DNA from: Acidimicrobiaceae bacterium
GTDB taxonomy: Bacteria > Actinomycetota > Acidimicrobiia > Acidimicrobiales > RAAP-2
Reading direction: 5' to 3'
NCBI GenBank assembly: GCA_003158855.1
Contig: PMLJ01000018.1
Location: forward strand, 1 to 53,499
DNA: 53,499 nt
A program made the position numbers and the translations under genes. Below are positions 9,232 to 17,747 of the stretch, piece by piece. Under the pieces are notes generated by a model. It did not search any database, was not told where the DNA came from, and saw nothing but the letters and a program-made list of their open reading frames with translations. Numbering within the stretch: the first letter of the stretch is position 1; each line of letters begins with the position of its first letter.

Positions 9232-9693
9232 CTACAGAATCTTGAAGATAGTGGTGTGGGGCAGTTGGGTTTCGGGGCTCAAATGCTCCGAGCCCTCAAT
9301 GGTCTGCCAGCCCGTCGCCTTGTAGAAGCCGAGCGCGCTGTCTCGCCCGTTGGCCCACACCTGCTGGGCGCCGAGGGCTCGCAGCTCGGCTTCGGCGAAT
9401 TCGAGGAGCAGCGCTCCATAGCCCGAACCCTGCGCGTCGAAGTCGGTCGCCATGTAGCGCAGCTGGTACGTCCGCAATTGCGCGTGCACCGGCGGCGTCG
9501 AGGGATAGAACGAGGCGGCCACCACGAGTCGGTCCCCAAGGAATCCTCCGAAGTGCAGCGACGTCCCCTCCTCGTCTCGGGGGTCGGCCACCGAAATGTC
9601 GGGATTGTTCGATCGCAGCACCCGACGACGAAGCGAGTGCAGCACGTGAGGATCGACCCGCTCGACGCGAAAGCCGTTGCGGGCGTCAGTCAA
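9232..9693 (-). CDS. GNAT family N-acetyltransferase
   Basis: 153 residues. The LRYMATDFDAQGSGYGALLLEFAE segment around residues 80-105 is the GNAT beta4-alpha3 acetyl-CoA site (Q-x-x-G-x-G/A form), and ALGFYKATGWQ near 125 is the conserved C-terminal motif. The substrate is unknown. The start overlaps the end of the upstream GNAT gene by eight bases, so the two and the PaiB-like gene beyond form one operon. Confidence 0.85.
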   Translation of the reverse strand: MTDARNGFRVERVDPHVLHSLRRRVLRSNNPDISVADPRDEEGTSLHFGGFLGDRLVVAASFYPSTPPVHAQLRTYQLRYMATDFDAQGSGYGALLLEFAEAELRALGAQQVWANGRDSALGFYKATGWQTIEGSEHLSPETQLPHTTIFKIL

Positions 9694-10180
9694 GGCTTCG
9701 CACCATCGTGAGCAAGGTGATCGAACGGTCGCGGCCCATCTTGATGGACTCTCCGTTGAGTCGAAATCCCATCTTCTCGTAGAAGGCCCGGGCCCGGGTG
9801 ACGCTTTCGGTGACGTGCAGGTAGAGGCTCTTGGCCCCTTCGCCTCGCGCCCACTCGCTCACCGCTTCGACGAGCTGACCGGCCACGCCGGTCCCCCGGG
9901 CGCCCGGGGTCACGTACATGCCAAAGAGCCAATGCGTTCCGGGATGCGAGTCGTTGAAGCCCCCAGAAGCCATGCCAACGACCTCGCCGTCGAGCTCCCC
10001 GAAGAAGTAGTTCCACTTCGCGGCGGCAATCCTCCACTTCAGGCGGGACCACTTCACGGAGTCCTCGTAGGTCGTGCCGTAGGCCTCGGGCGTGTCGGCC
10101 AGCGATTCCAGGCGGATGGCGCGCAGTCTCTGCGCATCCTTGGCGTTGGCCCGTCGAACGAGAAAAAACGACTCATCCAT
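9686..10180 (-). CDS. GNAT family N-acetyltransferase in an operon with a PaiB-like gene
   Basis: 164 residues. MYVTPGARGTGVAGQLVEAVSEWA near 90-115 is the acetyl-CoA site, and ARAFYEKMGFRLNGES near 140 is the typical C-terminal signature. In Bacillus the pai operon pairs a GNAT polyamine acetyltransferase (PaiA) with PaiB; this gene overlaps the end of a PaiB-like gene by eight bases, so it may play the PaiA part. That is context inference; family motifs do not fix the substrate. Confidence 0.87.
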   Translation of the reverse strand: MDESFFLVRRANAKDAQRLRAIRLESLADTPEAYGTTYEDSVKWSRLKWRIAAAKWNYFFGELDGEVVGMASGGFNDSHPGTHWLFGMYVTPGARGTGVAGQLVEAVSEWARGEGAKSLYLHVTESVTRARAFYEKMGFRLNGESIKMGRDRSITLLTMVRSLD

Positions 10181-10790
10181 TGTCGGTCATTCGCCGCGCG
10201 AGGATTTGTTCGGCGAGCGAGCCCTTCGCCAGATGCTCGCGGACGCTGTCGTGGTCGATCACGGGACGATTCTGCGAGAGCTTGGCCTTGCCCTCGATCG
10301 AGAGGACCTCGATCTCGATGCCGACGATGGCCTTCAACTGCTGCTCGATGTACTGCGTCGGCGAGTCCTCGACTCGCCACTCGGGGTCGCGACCCGCTTC
10401 GAAGGTTCCGGTGACTGATCGAACCTGGTGCGCCTTCCACTGCGGATCATCGCGCAGGGTGAGTCGGCCGCGCACCTCGGCGGCGACGTAGTTCCACGTC
10501 GGAACGACGCCCGGGCTTTCGGCCCGACTCGGATAATACGACGGCGTCACGTACGCGCTCGCGACCAGAAAGAGGCCGAGGACCTCGATACCTTCAGCCG
10601 CCGATCGCCACCACGGATTGGCCCTCGCGACATGGGACGTCAGCGTCCGGCGGTCTTCGCTCACGACAACGGGAACGAAGACGCTCGCAAGCCCGTCGGG
10701 CGTGCCGATGACGAGCATGCCCGCTCCGGCGTCTTTCACGACCTGCCACGCAAGGTCGTCATGGATCGAGAACTTGGGCGGGACGTACAT
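10173..10790 (-). CDS. PaiB-like FMN-binding regulator
   Basis: 205 residues, the normal PaiB length. The N-terminus MYVPPKFSIHD, the central NPWWRSA and VPTWNYVAAEVRG, and KAKLSQNRP near the C-terminus are hallmark positions of the PaiB/FMN-split-barrel negative transcriptional regulator family. PaiB with its acetyltransferase partner is linked to polyamine response and sporulation or protease control in Bacillus. Here it leads an operon with two GNAT genes, each overlapping the previous by about eight bases. DNA binding by this family is not well characterised. Confidence 0.9.
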   Translation of the reverse strand: MYVPPKFSIHDDLAWQVVKDAGAGMLVIGTPDGLASVFVPVVVSEDRRTLTSHVARANPWWRSAAEGIEVLGLFLVASAYVTPSYYPSRAESPGVVPTWNYVAAEVRGRLTLRDDPQWKAHQVRSVTGTFEAGRDPEWRVEDSPTQYIEQQLKAIVGIEIEVLSIEGKAKLSQNRPVIDHDSVREHLAKGSLAEQILARRMTDNG

Positions 10791-10829
10791 GGGTCCATTG
10801 TTTCACGGTTGGGTGCGAACCCTTCGCTC

Positions 10830-11344
10830 TCAGCTCGAGCCAAGCAAAGCGCCGAGCTTCTCGAAGCTCTCGCCCCGGCCGACTCCCCCGCCCATGGCGA
10901 TCATGGCGTCGCGGTCATCGATCACCGGATACGTTGCGAGAACCTCGACAACGGTCGAGTCGTCACCTCGCGAGAACGAGATCTCGCAGAACCACTCCAC
11001 CGTCACGTCTTCGAGCGCCGTGCCCTTTGGCCGAATGAGCGCGATCCACTCGTCGGGGTTCGAAAGAGCTCGACCGGCACCGAGCAACGGTCGGGGGCGA
11101 CATCATGGACCGCCTCGAAGATCGGGTAGTTCTGCCCGTCGCGCATCTGCATGACAATTCGATGCGAGCCGCCCTCTCGCAGATCCATCTCGCGCTCCAC
11201 CACTTCGAGGACGTGCGGGCCCCACCACCTCCTCAGGATCTCGGTGTTCGTGCACGCGTTGAACACCTCTTCCAGTGGGGCAGTGAGCGAGCGGCGAAGG
11301 AGCACCTGGGGGAGCCCTCGATGGTCTGATTCTTGGTTCCGCAA
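10830..11344 (-). pseudogene. AHSA1/SRPBCC family gene with a frameshift
   Basis: The first part (11344 down to about 11090) reads RRSLTAPLEEVFNACTN, ILRRWWGPH and MDLREGGSHRIVMQM, the clear N-terminal half of an AHSA1 (activator of Hsp90 ATPase-like) domain. After VAPDR the frame must change; the other frame continues NPDEWIALIRPKGTALEDV to a stop at 10830, with the beta strands and C-terminal helix (GRGESFEKLGALLG) of the same fold. A single indel near 11085-11095 explains both. Either a true pseudogene or a sequence error. Confidence 0.8.
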
Positions 11345-11391
11345 TCCATCGCGACCCCCAACTGGGTCAGAACGAGACTAGTTCGAGCCCA

Positions 11392-12771
11392 CTAGACCGG
11401 ACCGTCGCCGGGAAGGCGCGCGGAGTAGATGGAGTAGCCGTCGATGTGGCGCACGAGGAACGTGGCGATCAAGGTCGCGCACATCATCGGAATCATGATC
11501 GGGAAGCCGCCGTGGACGAGCTCTGCGACGAGCACCAATCCCGCGAGGGGCGCCTGCATCGAGGCGCCGATCATTGCGGCGGCGCCGACGAGGGCGAACG
11601 CCCCAACCGGGGTTCCCGGCCACACGTGAATCCAAAGTGCTCCCAGGAACGCTCCGAGCGCCGCGCCGGTGCTGAGAAATGGGGTGAAGACGCCCCCCGC
11701 GGCGCCACTGCCGAGCGTGAGCGCGGTCACGAACGGCTTGAGCGCGAAGAGCGCGAAGAGCAGCCACAAGCCGCCGATGCCGAGGAACGCCTCGTGCGCC
11801 ATGTCCTTGCCGTTGCCGAAGAGCTGGGGATACCAGATGCCGATGATCCCGATCGCGAGAAACGCGAGCGGCATAGCCCAGAAGATCGAGGCGCCCTTCG
11901 CTCGAAAATGTGACGCCCACCCGATGAGACGGACGTAGAAGACCGCGAGCAGGCCGATCACGACGCCCGCGAGCAACGACCACACCATGAGCGAAGCGCT
12001 GAATCGGTACGCAGGGATGTCGACGTACGTGGCGCTGCTGGGCAGGTAGAGCCACGCGACCATGGTCGCGATGAGCGAGCAGGCGAGAGCCGGGAGCACG
12101 GTCGGCAGCGCGAAGCTTCCGAGCAGGACCTCCGCGGTGAATATTGCCCCGCCGAGGGGCACGTTGTAGACGGCGGCGAGTCCCGCGCCCCCTCCGCAAG
12201 CCACGAGCAGCCGCTTCTGCGCCGGCGTCAGACGCATCCAGTGCGAGAGCACGCTGCCCGACGCGCCTCCCATGAGCTTCGGGGCGGCCTCTCGGCCCAC
12301 CGATGCCCCGAGGCCAATCACCACCTCCGAGACGACGGACGTCAGGAAACTTCGCCGAAGTCCCAGTTCGCCGTCGCCATTCCACAGTGCGTCGTCGATC
12401 TCGGACTTCTCGTGCTTCAGGTACCGGCGGATCAGGAACCAGCAGACCGCGCCGATGACGCCCGCCACGAGGAGTGACGCCACCCGATGGATGTCCGAGG
12501 TCGCGGCGACCGCACCCTCGTAGCTGCCCGAGCGGTAGTTGAAGGCGGCGCGTTCTGCGAGCTTGAGCAACCACATCAAGAGGACACCAAAGAGCCCCGT
12601 CGCGATGCCGGTGATGACGATCGCGACCCAGAACGTCGGAGTGAGGGCGGCCTCTCCGTCGTTGGTGACGTTGGGCTGCTCCATCGCGCCGCGTCCCGAG
12701 GCGATGCGACGCTTTATCAGCGGAGGGGGGACTCGCAGCCGCTCGCTCTCGCCATCGTGCTTACGCTCCAT
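11392..12771 (-). CDS. ClC family chloride channel/transporter
   Basis: 459 residues with about ten hydrophobic helices. The ClC signatures are GASVGREAAP near residue 160, which keeps the gating glutamate but has Ala where many members have GREGP, NVPLGGAIFTAE near 205, and GAAGGVFTPFLSTGAALG near 355. No C-terminal CBS domains are present, so it resembles the short prokaryotic form. It moves chloride or another anion, possibly in exchange for protons. The start at 12771 is used; an ATG at 12684 also lies before the first helix. It stands alone. Confidence 0.92.
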   Translation of the reverse strand: MERKHDGESERLRVPPPLIKRRIASGRGAMEQPNVTNDGEAALTPTFWVAIVITGIATGLFGVLLMWLLKLAERAAFNYRSGSYEGAVAATSDIHRVASLLVAGVIGAVCWFLIRRYLKHEKSEIDDALWNGDGELGLRRSFLTSVVSEVVIGLGASVGREAAPKLMGGASGSVLSHWMRLTPAQKRLLVACGGGAGLAAVYNVPLGGAIFTAEVLLGSFALPTVLPALACSLIATMVAWLYLPSSATYVDIPAYRFSASLMVWSLLAGVVIGLLAVFYVRLIGWASHFRAKGASIFWAMPLAFLAIGIIGIWYPQLFGNGKDMAHEAFLGIGGLWLLFALFALKPFVTALTLGSGAAGGVFTPFLSTGAALGAFLGALWIHVWPGTPVGAFALVGAAAMIGASMQAPLAGLVLVAELVHGGFPIMIPMMCATLIATFLVRHIDGYSIYSARLPGDGPV

Positions 12772-12900
12772 AAGCCTCTCGTTGCTAAAAGTAAGTCAAT
12801 GGTAGCCCTGAGCCATTTCGCCACCGCACGAGCGATGCGACATCCATCGTCACAGGAGAGAGGGCACAATCGCCTTCACGCGCCTGCGGTATTCCAAGTA

Positions 12901-13221
12901 TTACGATGGAAATTGTTGGGACATGAGTCTCTCCCCGACGTCGATCTTGTCGCCGAACACCGCGCCGATGAAGGCGAACAGCACGATTCCGTGGGCTTCG
13001 CCACGTAGAAGTCCCGACCCGACGGCCATCACAAGAATCCCGAAATTGATCCGATGGCGCACAGATCGGTCGGGGCCGCTCTGGATGAGTTGGTTATCTT
13101 CCTTGAGCGTTACGGACCGCTCCAGTTCCTGCCCAGCGCCAGCCGGGCCCAGACCGCGACGCTCGACTGTTCGCTCGGTTCGAAAGGCGAAGGGCGGCCG
13201 CGAGATCATGAAGGACCACAA
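12901..13221 (-). CDS. Possible small membrane protein
   Basis: A frame of up to 106 codons. The first half is Arg-rich and doubtful. The second half, INFGILVMAVGSGLLRGEAHGI onward with LFAFIGAVFGDKIDVGERL, reads like one or two membrane segments with a charged tail. A GTG within SVRHRINF is a plausible real start, giving about 57 residues. No family recognised. Confidence 0.35.
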   Translation of the reverse strand: MWSFMISRPPFAFRTERTVERRGLGPAGAGQELERSVTLKEDNQLIQSGPDRSVRHRINFGILVMAVGSGLLRGEAHGIVLFAFIGAVFGDKIDVGERLMSQQFPS

Positions 13222-13315
13222 GGCGCCCGGCGAGGTTCTTCCTGCGCTTGCGGACCCGGCGTCATTGACCGTCTCACGCGGAGGCGCGGGTGAACCCTCG
13301 AGCTACTAGCCCACG

Positions 13316-13714
13316 GTGTGGACGCTCCGCGGCCTCCGGTACGCCTGGGACGACCCGGCTGCGCCTCCGGTTCGGGAATGCTTCGTCGACGAGGCGTGGC
13401 GCCTTCGTGGCATGCGTGCAAGGTATCGGCCCGGCGCGCTCGATGAAACGCCGGAGAAGCTCGCTCGGTTACGCAGCGACCCAGTTCTGCGAGTGCGCTG
13501 GAACGCCGAACGCGCAGCCATCGCGCTCATCGACTCCAGCGCGGGAGCGAACTCTCGCGGGCCTCTCGGTCTCAGGAAGCTTCACACTCTTCAGACCGGT
13601 GCTCGCCCCCGAGCACGACTCCGCAGGTCGGACAGAGGAGGTGAGCCCAGCACACGGGGTCACCTCCCTCGATCTCATCCTCCATCTCCAGGAGCTGACT
13701 CGGGTCTCGAATGA
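13316..13714 (+). CDS. Doubtful ORF; only the N-terminal part resembles protein
   Basis: A GTG-started frame whose first 85 codons look protein-like (for example PVRECFVDEAWRLRG and ETPEKLARLRSDPVLRVRW), but whose end runs antisense through the phosphatase gene. It may be a truncated relic. The remainder of 13222-13571 shows nothing else I can support. Confidence 0.2.
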   Translation: MWTLRGLRYAWDDPAAPPVRECFVDEAWRLRGMRARYRPGALDETPEKLARLRSDPVLRVRWNAERAAIALIDSSAGANSRGPLGLRKLHTLQTGARPRARLRRSDRGGEPSTRGHLPRSHPPSPGADSGLE

Positions 13715-14321
13715 TGACCTCTGCGCCGCTCGACATCAACTCGTCGCGAGTTCCGTATCCCCAGAGAACCCCAATCGGCAACAGCCCGTGGAACTTCGCC
13801 GCGAGCACGTCGTACTCGCGGTCGCCCACCATCCAGATCTCTCGCATCTGCGTTGGTTGGAAGTAGGAAAGGACCTCCCCGACGATGTCAGTCTTCAATG
13901 TCAACCTGCCATCGATGCTCGCGCCGGAGACCGTTTCGAAGTGGTGGCGCACCCCGAGCGAGTCCAGCATCTCGTGCGCGAAATCAACCCGCTTCGAAGT
14001 GGCGACGCCCATTCGCACGCCTCTTCTGCTCAGCCCTTCGAGCATTTCGGCGACTCCGCCGTAGAGCTCGCAAAGCCGAACCCCGGTCTCGGCGTAGAAC
14101 CCTCGATAGCGCTCGACGACCGCGGCGAGGTGCTGCCCATCGATTCCCAACTGCGAGAAGGAGTCCTCGAGCGGCGGCCCGATCAGACACTTGAGCCGCT
14201 CGTCAGAGGGATTGAGTCCGAGCTCATTGAGCGTCGACCGGAACGAACTCAGAATGCCCACCTGGGAGTCCGCCAGGGTTCCGTCGAGGTCGAAGATGGC
14301 AAAGGCTGGAAGAGAAGTCAT
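13572..14321 (-). CDS. HAD-superfamily hydrolase, phosphoglycolate-phosphatase-like
   Basis: 249 residues. Motif I is FDLDGTLADS at residues 9-18, motif II is VATSKR near 106, the motif III lysine is near LTLKTD, and motif IV is MVGDREYD near 165. The cap type and length match Gph/PGMB-like phosphatases. The last 20 residues (CPTCGVVLGGEHRSEEC) add two cysteine pairs, a small zinc-ribbon-like tail found on some actinobacterial HAD proteins. The substrate is unknown. The relic gene upstream reads into this start without an intervening stop in one frame. Confidence 0.87.
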   Translation of the reverse strand: MTSLPAFAIFDLDGTLADSQVGILSSFRSTLNELGLNPSDERLKCLIGPPLEDSFSQLGIDGQHLAAVVERYRGFYAETGVRLCELYGGVAEMLEGLSRRGVRMGVATSKRVDFAHEMLDSLGVRHHFETVSGASIDGRLTLKTDIVGEVLSYFQPTQMREIWMVGDREYDVLAAKFHGLLPIGVLWGYGTRDELMSSGAEVIIRDPSQLLEMEDEIEGGDPVCWAHLLCPTCGVVLGGEHRSEECEAS

Positions 14322-14324
14322 GCC

Positions 14325-14592
14325 ACCATCATTGCGCGACGCGGCAGTGTTCGCACGCCGAGCGAGTCTTAGCGCGATGCCCGACTCGCCCAGGGCTTGG
14401 GCGGCGCGAAGCTATCCAACCGCTGGTGATCGCCTTCTCGCGTCCGCTGATGATGGCCGAGTGGTACCTCGAGGTGAACGCCGCCGCCAGCAACTCTTCT
14501 TCCTCTTGCGCGCTGCGTCCCTCGGTTTCGAGCAGCTCCCAGCAACGGTTCTGGGCAGCCGCAGCGACGCGTCGGTGTGCGTCGGTCTGCAT
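14325..14592 (-). pseudogene. Truncated, frameshifted TPR-like actinobacterial protein
   Basis: From an ATG at 14592 the frame reads AAAAQNRCWELLETEGRSAQ and LLAAAFTSRYHSAI, typical of a family of about 150-residue helical (TPR-like) proteins that normally continue with a lineage of the form LGxxxxALRxARRxL. That continuation, AAQALGESGIALRLARRANT, is present, but in another frame after about position 14435, and it then runs straight into the phosphatase start at 14321. So there is one frameshift and the C-terminal half is missing. Confidence 0.6.
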
Positions 14593-14638
14593 GCCGAGAG
14601 ACTTCGAGACGATGCAAGGACTCTCCAGAGGAGCGCCC

Positions 14639-15328
14639 TCAGAGCCCGAGCAGGCCAGCCAGTTCGTCGAGCACCTTTTCGAACATGACGTTCGCATTCT
14701 TCACCGACCCCACGTAGTGGCCGTACAACTCGAAGCTCAAGAAGCCGAAGATCATGTTCCACGCCATGAGCGCGCGAACGTACATCTCGCGGGGAACATC
14801 GACGAGCACCTCTTCCAACGCCTCGACCTCGAGAAACTGGTCGACGTCGCGGGCCGCGTCGACGTTCAGCGGAAATGGATGGGCTTCCTGGGCGTCGGAC
14901 AGGATCTTGGAGAGCACGCGCGGGACCCGGGTCGCCGCCTCGATCGTGGAGACCGGCGCCACGTAGTTGGGCACCGGCGTGCCGTAGATGAGGCCGTATT
15001 CGTGGGGATGACGCCTGGCCCACCTGCGAACGGCTCTCGCGGTGATTCGAAACCGTTCACCCGCGCTCTCGGACGAGGCCTTGGCGTCAGCGCGTTCCAC
15101 GCTGGCGCCGAGGTCGTTGTAGGCGTCGAAGATGAGCGCGGTCAATAGATCGTCGCGCGTGGCGAAGTACCGATAGAGGGCCGACGACACCACTCCCATC
15201 TCGCGCGCGACCTCGCGCAGCGAGAGTCCGCTGACGCCCTTGGTCGCAATGAGCGTCCTCGACACCTTCTTGATGGTCGCGATCTGGGCCATTCGGGCCT
15301 CAGCGCGCGACAGATTCCTACCCGTCAC
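14639..15328 (-). CDS. TetR family transcriptional regulator
   Basis: 229 residues. The N-terminal HTH is RTLIATKGVSGLSLREVAREMGVVSSALYRYFATRDDLLTAL (about residues 25-66), with the second helix in REVAREMG and the recognition helix in SSALYRYF. The C-terminus resembles the TetR_C_13/WHG-type ligand domain (MIFGFLSFELYGHY). Start at GTG 15328: an extended -10 (TGC then GATACT at 15340-15335) ends six bases before it, preceded at 17 bases by TTGCCG, so the message looks leaderless. Three repeats upstream form a likely operator for itself and the divergent epimerase gene. Confidence 0.92.
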   Translation of the reverse strand: MTGRNLSRAEARMAQIATIKKVSRTLIATKGVSGLSLREVAREMGVVSSALYRYFATRDDLLTALIFDAYNDLGASVERADAKASSESAGERFRITARAVRRWARRHPHEYGLIYGTPVPNYVAPVSTIEAATRVPRVLSKILSDAQEAHPFPLNVDAARDVDQFLEVEALEEVLVDVPREMYVRALMAWNMIFGFLSFELYGHYVGSVKNANVMFEKVLDELAGLLGL

Positions 15329-15368
15329 CCGGCCAGTATCGCACCATGGCGCGGCTCCGGCAACTAAG

Positions 15369-15381
15369 AGAGCGGTGCTCT
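15369..15381. promoter_or_regulatory. Operator-like inverted repeat 1 (TetR candidate)
   Basis: AGAGCGGTGCTCT: perfect 5-bp arms around GGT. It lies just upstream of the predicted -35 of the tetR gene, in the divergent gap. The same motif recurs twice in the next 60 bases. Confidence 0.6.
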
Positions 15382-15398
15382 TGCAATTGACGCCGCAC

Positions 15399-15411
15399 TA
15401 TGCGATGCTCG
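15399..15411. promoter_or_regulatory. Degenerate third copy of the operator motif
   Basis: TATGCGATGCTCG keeps nine of the 13 positions of AGAGCGATGCTCT, including the full right half. Its centre is 30 bases from copy 1 and 22 from copy 2. Confidence 0.35.
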
Positions 15412-15419
15412 TTAGAAGC

Positions 15420-15434
15420 GAGAGCGATGCTCTC
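15420..15434. promoter_or_regulatory. Operator-like inverted repeat 2 (TetR candidate)
   Basis: GAGAGCGATGCTCTC: perfect 6-bp arms around GAT. It ends 17 bases before the epimerase ATG, where a bound repressor would block initiation. A GAGG ribosome site lies between it and the start. Confidence 0.6.
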
Positions 15435-15451
15435 TCAAGAAATGAGGTCAC

Positions 15452-16387
15452 ATGTCCGAGTACCTAGTGGTCGGAGCAGGTTCCATCGGCAGCGCGGTCG
15501 CCGCTCGCCTGGCGGCGCAGGATCACACCGTCACCGTGGCGTCGCGGCGCGCAAGGGGGCCCGAGCACGAGCTCGTCACCCGCGTCGGCGCCGACGCCTC
15601 GGACGCGCAACGCCTCAGCGAACTGGCCACTGGCTGCGACGCGATCTTCAACTGCCTGAACCCCCAGTACCACCGCTGGCCGACCGACTGGCCACCCATG
15701 GCGAACGCGCTGCTCGCGAGCGCCGAGAAATCGCAAGCCGTCCTCGTCACCCTGAGCAACCTCTATCCCTACGGACCGCCCACAGGTCCCATGACCCCCC
15801 AGTCACCGTTTCTCGCGAAGTTCGAAAAGGCACTGGTTCGCGCCACGATGTGGCAGGACGCCCTCGATGCGCACAACGCCGGCCGCATTCGCGCCACTGA
15901 AGTGAGGGCTTCCGACTTCCTTGGCGCAGGCGGTCAGAGCATGCTCGGCGACCGCATTATCCCGAGGGTCCTCCAGGGGAAGTCCTGCCGGGTCTTCGGT
16001 GAACCCGACGTGCTCCACAGTTGGACGTTCACCGATGACGTGGCGAGGACGCTGATCACCTGCGCGCAGGCTCCGAGCGCGTGGGGTCGTGCGTGGCACG
16101 TGCCCACCAATCCCCCGAGGACCCAGCGCGAAGCCATCAACGACGTCGCCGACGTCGCTGGCTGCCACCACGTGAAGGTCGCGGGCATGCCGACGGCGGC
16201 AATCCGACTTCTCGGACTATTCAACCCGACAGTTCGCGAGCTTCCAAGGACCATGTACCAGTTCACGATGCCCTTCGTCATCGACGACCAAGCGACGCGC
16301 ATCGAGTTCGAGCTCGAGCCAACGCCGTGGCGAGACGCCCTGGACGCGGTCATCCGAAGCTACCGGCAACGGCCATCGAATGACTAA
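15452..16387 (+). CDS. NAD(P)-binding epimerase/dehydratase family protein (atypical SDR)
   Basis: 311 residues. VVGAGSIGSAVAARLAAQDH near residue 6 is the Rossmann glycine motif. The region YPYGPPTGPMTP lies where extended SDRs have their active site, but no clear YxxxK is seen. SWTFTDDVARTLI near 195 is the typical epimerase C-terminal segment. The function is unknown. It is divergent from the TetR gene, and operator-like repeats between them suggest that this gene is the regulator's target. The start ATG follows GAGG by four bases. The stop overlaps the convergent methyltransferase stop by four bases. Confidence 0.87.
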   Translation: MSEYLVVGAGSIGSAVAARLAAQDHTVTVASRRARGPEHELVTRVGADASDAQRLSELATGCDAIFNCLNPQYHRWPTDWPPMANALLASAEKSQAVLVTLSNLYPYGPPTGPMTPQSPFLAKFEKALVRATMWQDALDAHNAGRIRATEVRASDFLGAGGQSMLGDRIIPRVLQGKSCRVFGEPDVLHSWTFTDDVARTLITCAQAPSAWGRAWHVPTNPPRTQREAINDVADVAGCHHVKVAGMPTAAIRLLGLFNPTVRELPRTMYQFTMPFVIDDQATRIEFELEPTPWRDALDAVIRSYRQRPSND

Positions 16388-17193
16388 CGCCTAGCGAGAA
16401 CCTCGACGTTGACCACGATGAAGACGCCATCTTCGTCGTTCGACCAATCGATGAACGCGTCTGATATCGCCTGGAGTTCGTCGCTGGTGGTGAACCCGTA
16501 CGAGAGACCCTGCTTGGCGAAGTCACTGTAGATGACCCGGTCGGCCCAGAGCTGGCCCCACCACCCGCGTTCTTCCACCGTGAAGTACGTCCAATTGGAC
16601 GACGAGACTTCGATCGAACGAAAGCCAGCTTCTCTCACCCAGCGAGGAAGTTGACGTCCCGCGTCCGCTTCGGCGCCATTGGCGCGGGTCACCTGGTGGT
16701 AGATCTCCATCCACCTGGTCAGCCGCTCATCCGCGGGCGACCAGGCGAACGCGGCGAAGTCCGCGTCACGGACGGCGAGAAGCCCGGTTTCGCGAAGCAC
16801 ACGACGCATTTCTCGCAGTGCCATGACTGGATCGCCCAGATGCTGGAGGACTTGATGGGCGTACACGACGTCGAAGCTCGAGTCCTCAAAGGACAGACCG
16901 TGCACGTTACCCACCTCGAAACTGAGGTTGTCGAGGCCCTGGTCCTGATGAATCGACCGAGCCGCCTCGATCACGCCGGAGGAGATATCGATCGCCGCCA
17001 CTGGGCCCGGTGCTACGAGTCTCGCGAGGTCGGCGCTGATCGTCCCGGGACCGCAACCGACGTCCAGAAGTTGAAGCCCTGGCTCCAGATGACTCAGAAG
17101 GAATCCCGCGGAGTTCTCGGCGGTCCTCCACCGATGGCTTCGCAGCACCGATTCATGGTGCCCGTGCGTGTACTGATCATTCTGCGAGTTCAT
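16384..17193 (-). CDS. Class I SAM-dependent methyltransferase (UbiE/Methyltransf_11-like)
   Basis: 269 residues. Motif I is LLDVGCGPGTISADLA near 45, with AIDISSGVIEAA as motif post-I, FDVVYAHQVLQHLGDP as motif II and MRRVLRETGLLAVRD as motif III. The substrate is unknown. The start at 17193 (MNSQND) shares an ATGA with the stop of the upstream GNAT gene, indicating translational coupling; the longer in-frame extension to 17409 lies inside that gene and is rejected. Confidence 0.9.
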   Translation of the reverse strand: MNSQNDQYTHGHHESVLRSHRWRTAENSAGFLLSHLEPGLQLLDVGCGPGTISADLARLVAPGPVAAIDISSGVIEAARSIHQDQGLDNLSFEVGNVHGLSFEDSSFDVVYAHQVLQHLGDPVMALREMRRVLRETGLLAVRDADFAAFAWSPADERLTRWMEIYHQVTRANGAEADAGRQLPRWVREAGFRSIEVSSSNWTYFTVEERGWWGQLWADRVIYSDFAKQGLSYGFTTSDELQAISDAFIDWSNDEDGVFIVVNVEVLARR

Positions 17194-17609
17194 GCTTCCT
17201 CGTCGAGCCACCGTGCGAGCACCGTGGTCTGGGCGTCCTCGTACCCGAGTCGTCGGTAGAAGCCAGCCACCTGTTCGTTCGTGTTTCGAACCATCAACTG
17301 CACCTTCACCGCTCCGCAACTGCGAAGCCAGTTCTCGCCTGCCTTCACGAGGGCTCTCCCGATACCTTCCCCGCGATGCCCCCTCGCGACCGCGAGGTAG
17401 TACATCCAACCTCGGTGCCCATCGTCGCCCACCATCACAGTTCCCGCGAGTTCTCCGTTGACGAATGCGCCCAGTACCGCAGAGTTCTCACCTTTCAGCG
17501 CTCGCCGGAAATCCTCATCCGGATCGTTCCATGGTCGGGTGAGGTCCGCCTCGCTCCAGATGGCGGTGGCGTTCACCAAGGCGGAGTGGTCCAACTCTTC
17601 GATCTTCAT
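17190..17609 (-). CDS. GNAT family N-acetyltransferase (YpeA-like)
   Basis: 139 residues. YYLAVARGHRGEGIGRALVK near 80-100 is the acetyl-CoA site and VAGFYRRLGYEDA near 120 is the C-terminal motif; NDPDEDFRRAL near 25 matches YpeA-type acetyltransferases. The start at 17609 is supported by TACGAT at 17616-17621 six bases before the ATG, the local leaderless pattern. An upstream in-frame ATG region to 17705 would run into the dyad promoter and is rejected. It is coupled to the methyltransferase by an ATGA overlap. Confidence 0.88.
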   Translation of the reverse strand: MKIEELDHSALVNATAIWSEADLTRPWNDPDEDFRRALKGENSAVLGAFVNGELAGTVMVGDDGHRGWMYYLAVARGHRGEGIGRALVKAGENWLRSCGAVKVQLMVRNTNEQVAGFYRRLGYEDAQTTVLARWLDEEA

Positions 17610-17694
17610 TACGACATCGTAGGTGTTGAAGGGTTCACGGATCTGGCGTCGTTGCGTCTCCTCACCAAGCGCGTTGGACAGAATCTTGTTCCCG

Positions 17695-17747
17695 CCTGCT
17701 GTCAAATCTATTTGACAGCAGGATTCGTGTCAATTAGAATTGACACG
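17695..17747 (+). promoter_or_regulatory. Promoter with two perfect dyad operators and a start at the GTG
   Basis: Dyad 1 is a perfect 13-bp inverted repeat with a 2-base spacer (17695-17707 and 17710-17722). Dyad 2 is a perfect 10-bp inverted repeat with a 2-base spacer (17726-17735 and 17738-17747). Both contain TGTCAA-N6-TTGACA. The right half of dyad 1 supplies the -35 TTGACA (17712-17717); 17 bases later TAGAAT (17735-17740) is the -10, inside dyad 2. The predicted +1 is 17747, the G of the GTG start. Binding at either dyad would block the promoter. Confidence 0.85.
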
